Shown: positions 62,795-64,000 of the stretch, in pieces
How positions within the stretch are numbered: position 1 is the first letter of the stretch
Layout of the letters: each line of letters begins with the position of its first letter
Assembly (NCBI RefSeq): GCF_021325795.1
Contig: NZ_JAHPZX010000004.1
Coordinates: 620,001 to 684,000, forward strand
Length of the DNA: 64,000 bases
From: Bordetella sp. LUAb4
Lineage (GTDB): Bacteria; Pseudomonadota; Gammaproteobacteria; Burkholderiales; Burkholderiaceae_B
Reading direction: 5' to 3'
Notes under the pieces: model-generated
Database searches by the model: none
Told to the model about the DNA's origin: nothing
The model's input: the letters and a program-made list of their open reading frames with translations, nothing else
Program-made: the position numbers and the translations under genes

Positions 62795-64000
62795 GGTTGC
62801 TGCCGTTAGCGGGTGTCCTGCTGCTGTCCGCGTGCAGCCTGGCGCCGGAATATCACAAGCCGGCGCCCGACATGCCCGTCAGTTGGAAACTGGAAGCGCC
62901 CTGGCGCGCGGCCGCGCCGCGCGACGATATGCCCAAGGGCGCATGGTGGCTGCGCTACCAGGACCCGACGCTGAACGCGCTGCAGGAAAAGCTGCTGACC
63001 GCCAACCCCAGCCTGGAGGTGGCCAGCGCCCGCCTGACGCAGGCGCGCGCCCAGGCCACCGCCGCGACGGCGGGCCTGTTTCCCACGATAAGCACCAATG
63101 CCCGCGTGCAGCGCTTGAAGATTTCCGCCAACCGTCCACTCACCAACTACGACGCGCCGCTCTACGAAACCGTGCAGAACGACTACACGCTGTCGTTCAA
63201 CACCAGCTATGAAGTCGACCTGTTTGGCCGGGTGCAGAACACGTTGACGGTCGCGCGCGCCAATTCGGAGCAATCCGAAGCCGACCTGCGCAACGCACGC
63301 CTGGTGCTGACCGCCGAGCTCGCGTCCAACTACGTCAATCTGCGTGCGATGGACAACGAGATCGACGTGGTACGCCGCTCCGTCGGTTTGCAGCGCCGCG
63401 CGCTGGAACTGATCACCGCGCGCTATGACGGCGGTGCCGCGTCCGGCCTGGAAGTGGCGCAGCAGCAGGCGCTGCTCGACAACACGCTGACCCAGATCGA
63501 CATCCTGGCACGCCAGCGCGCGCAGTACGAGCATGCCATCGCCAGCCTGACCGGCACACCGGCACCGCAATTCGAACTGGCGCCCGATATCCGCAATATG
63601 ACGCCCCCCACCGTGCCGCTGGGGGTGCCGTCCGACGTGCTGGAACGCCGTCCGGACGTGGCCGCGGCGGAACGCGCGATGGCGTCGGCCAACGCGCAGA
63701 TCGGCGTGGCGCGCGCCGCCTTCTATCCCAGCTTCATGATAGGCGCCGGTTATGGCGTCGACAGCCGCCAGCTGGGCACCTTGTTCGATGGTCCCAGCAC
63801 CTTGTGGAATCTGGGCGTGTCGCTGGCACAGACGATCTTCGACGGCGGCCGCATCAGCGCCAACGTCGACTTCGCGCGCGCCGGCTACCAAGCCACCGCC
63901 GCGAATTATCGCCGCGTGGTGCTGGTGGCCATGCAGGAGGTGCAGGATGGCATCAGCGGCCTGGCGGCACTCGAGCGGGCCAGCGCCCAGGCGCAGACCG
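62791..64000 (+). CDS. NodT family outer-membrane efflux lipoprotein (partial)
   Basis: The first 403 residues of a TolC-like channel lipoprotein; the C-terminus is beyond the right edge. It has a lipobox LLLSAC (Cys15), then SLAPEYHKPAPDMP. The first outer-membrane factor repeat has YEVDLFGRVQN, and the second has PSDVLERRPDVAAAERAMAS and LAQTIFDGGRI. Its start overlaps the adaptor stop (ATGA). It completes the tripartite efflux system. Confidence 0.95.
   Translation, partial: MRLLPLAGVLLLSACSLAPEYHKPAPDMPVSWKLEAPWRAAAPRDDMPKGAWWLRYQDPTLNALQEKLLTANPSLEVASARLTQARAQATAATAGLFPTISTNARVQRLKISANRPLTNYDAPLYETVQNDYTLSFNTSYEVDLFGRVQNTLTVARANSEQSEADLRNARLVLTAELASNYVNLRAMDNEIDVVRRSVGLQRRALELITARYDGGAASGLEVAQQQALLDNTLTQIDILARQRAQYEHAIASLTGTPAPQFELAPDIRNMTPPTVPLGVPSDVLERRPDVAAAERAMASANAQIGVARAAFYPSFMIGAGYGVDSRQLGTLFDGPSTLWNLGVSLAQTIFDGGRISANVDFARAGYQATAANYRRVVLVAMQEVQDGISGLAALERASAQAQT

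Overview
The window is high-GC, tightly packed chromosomal DNA. Gene content points to a betaproteobacterium of the Alcaligenaceae (Bordetella/Achromobacter type). The clues are a Bug-family tripartite solute receptor, many LysR regulators, a nadV-nadM nicotinamide salvage pair, and Dpp-type peptide importers with an M20 peptidase. The assignment is inferred from content, not from a marker gene.

Region 1 (1-11835) is a siderophore locus cut off at the left edge. A minus-strand operon reads mbtH, type II thioesterase, SznF-like cupin protein, YqcI/YcgG heme-type protein, then an NRPS that runs out of the window. Divergent from it are a PepSY membrane protein and a PvdE/SyrD-type peptide exporter. 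Two Fur-box-like sites lie between the two operons. A Fur paralogue, an Sfp-type phosphopantetheinyl transferase and a rhomboid protease follow. The cupin plus YqcI pair next to an NRPS suggests a siderophore with an N-N bonded (diazeniumdiolate) iron ligand made from arginine.

Region 2 (11837-30658) is core metabolism and signalling. It holds an M20 peptidase with a complete Dpp-type ABC importer, a histidine kinase overlapping a REC-DUF3369-GGDEF-EAL regulator, a divergent EAL protein, a VOC protein, a GAF protein, a Bug receptor, and a gamma-glutamyltransferase-like enzyme with a divergent LysR.

Region 3 (30847-41644) is the most unusual part. Five relics or genes of one unnamed family are scattered around an O-methyltransferase, a LysR gene and the molybdate locus. 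Two are full length (433 and 384 aa), one is divergent (313 aa), one is a 5'-truncated fragment and one is a 42-bp antisense remnant. Conserved HGTN, tyrosine and glutamate-strand motifs resemble a PARP/diphtheria-toxin-type ADP-ribosyltransferase core behind a disordered N-terminus, so effector-like toxins are a reasonable hypothesis. One copy separates modE from modABC. A hexanucleotide array of about 17 units lies between that copy and modE.

Region 4 (41734-50003) has nadM, nadV, a lipoprotein hydrolase and gph, whose start region is triplicated. A small accessory insert follows: an excisionase-type HTH protein preceded by four repeats with a 10-bp period, an AAA ATPase, a DUF4276 TOPRIM-like protein, a P-loop protein and a MORN-repeat protein. 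The ATPase plus TOPRIM-like pair looks like a phage-defence module.

Region 5 (50008-64000) has nnr, a double winged-helix GntR regulator, a TauE/SafE exporter with a divergent LysR, a SelW-like protein, a molbindin, an FMN reductase, a PsiF protein, an alpha-hydroxy-acid dehydrogenase and a complete RND efflux operon whose outer-membrane gene is cut by the right edge. Short tandem duplications recur at gene borders across the window. No rRNA, tRNA, CRISPR array, transposase or integrase was seen.
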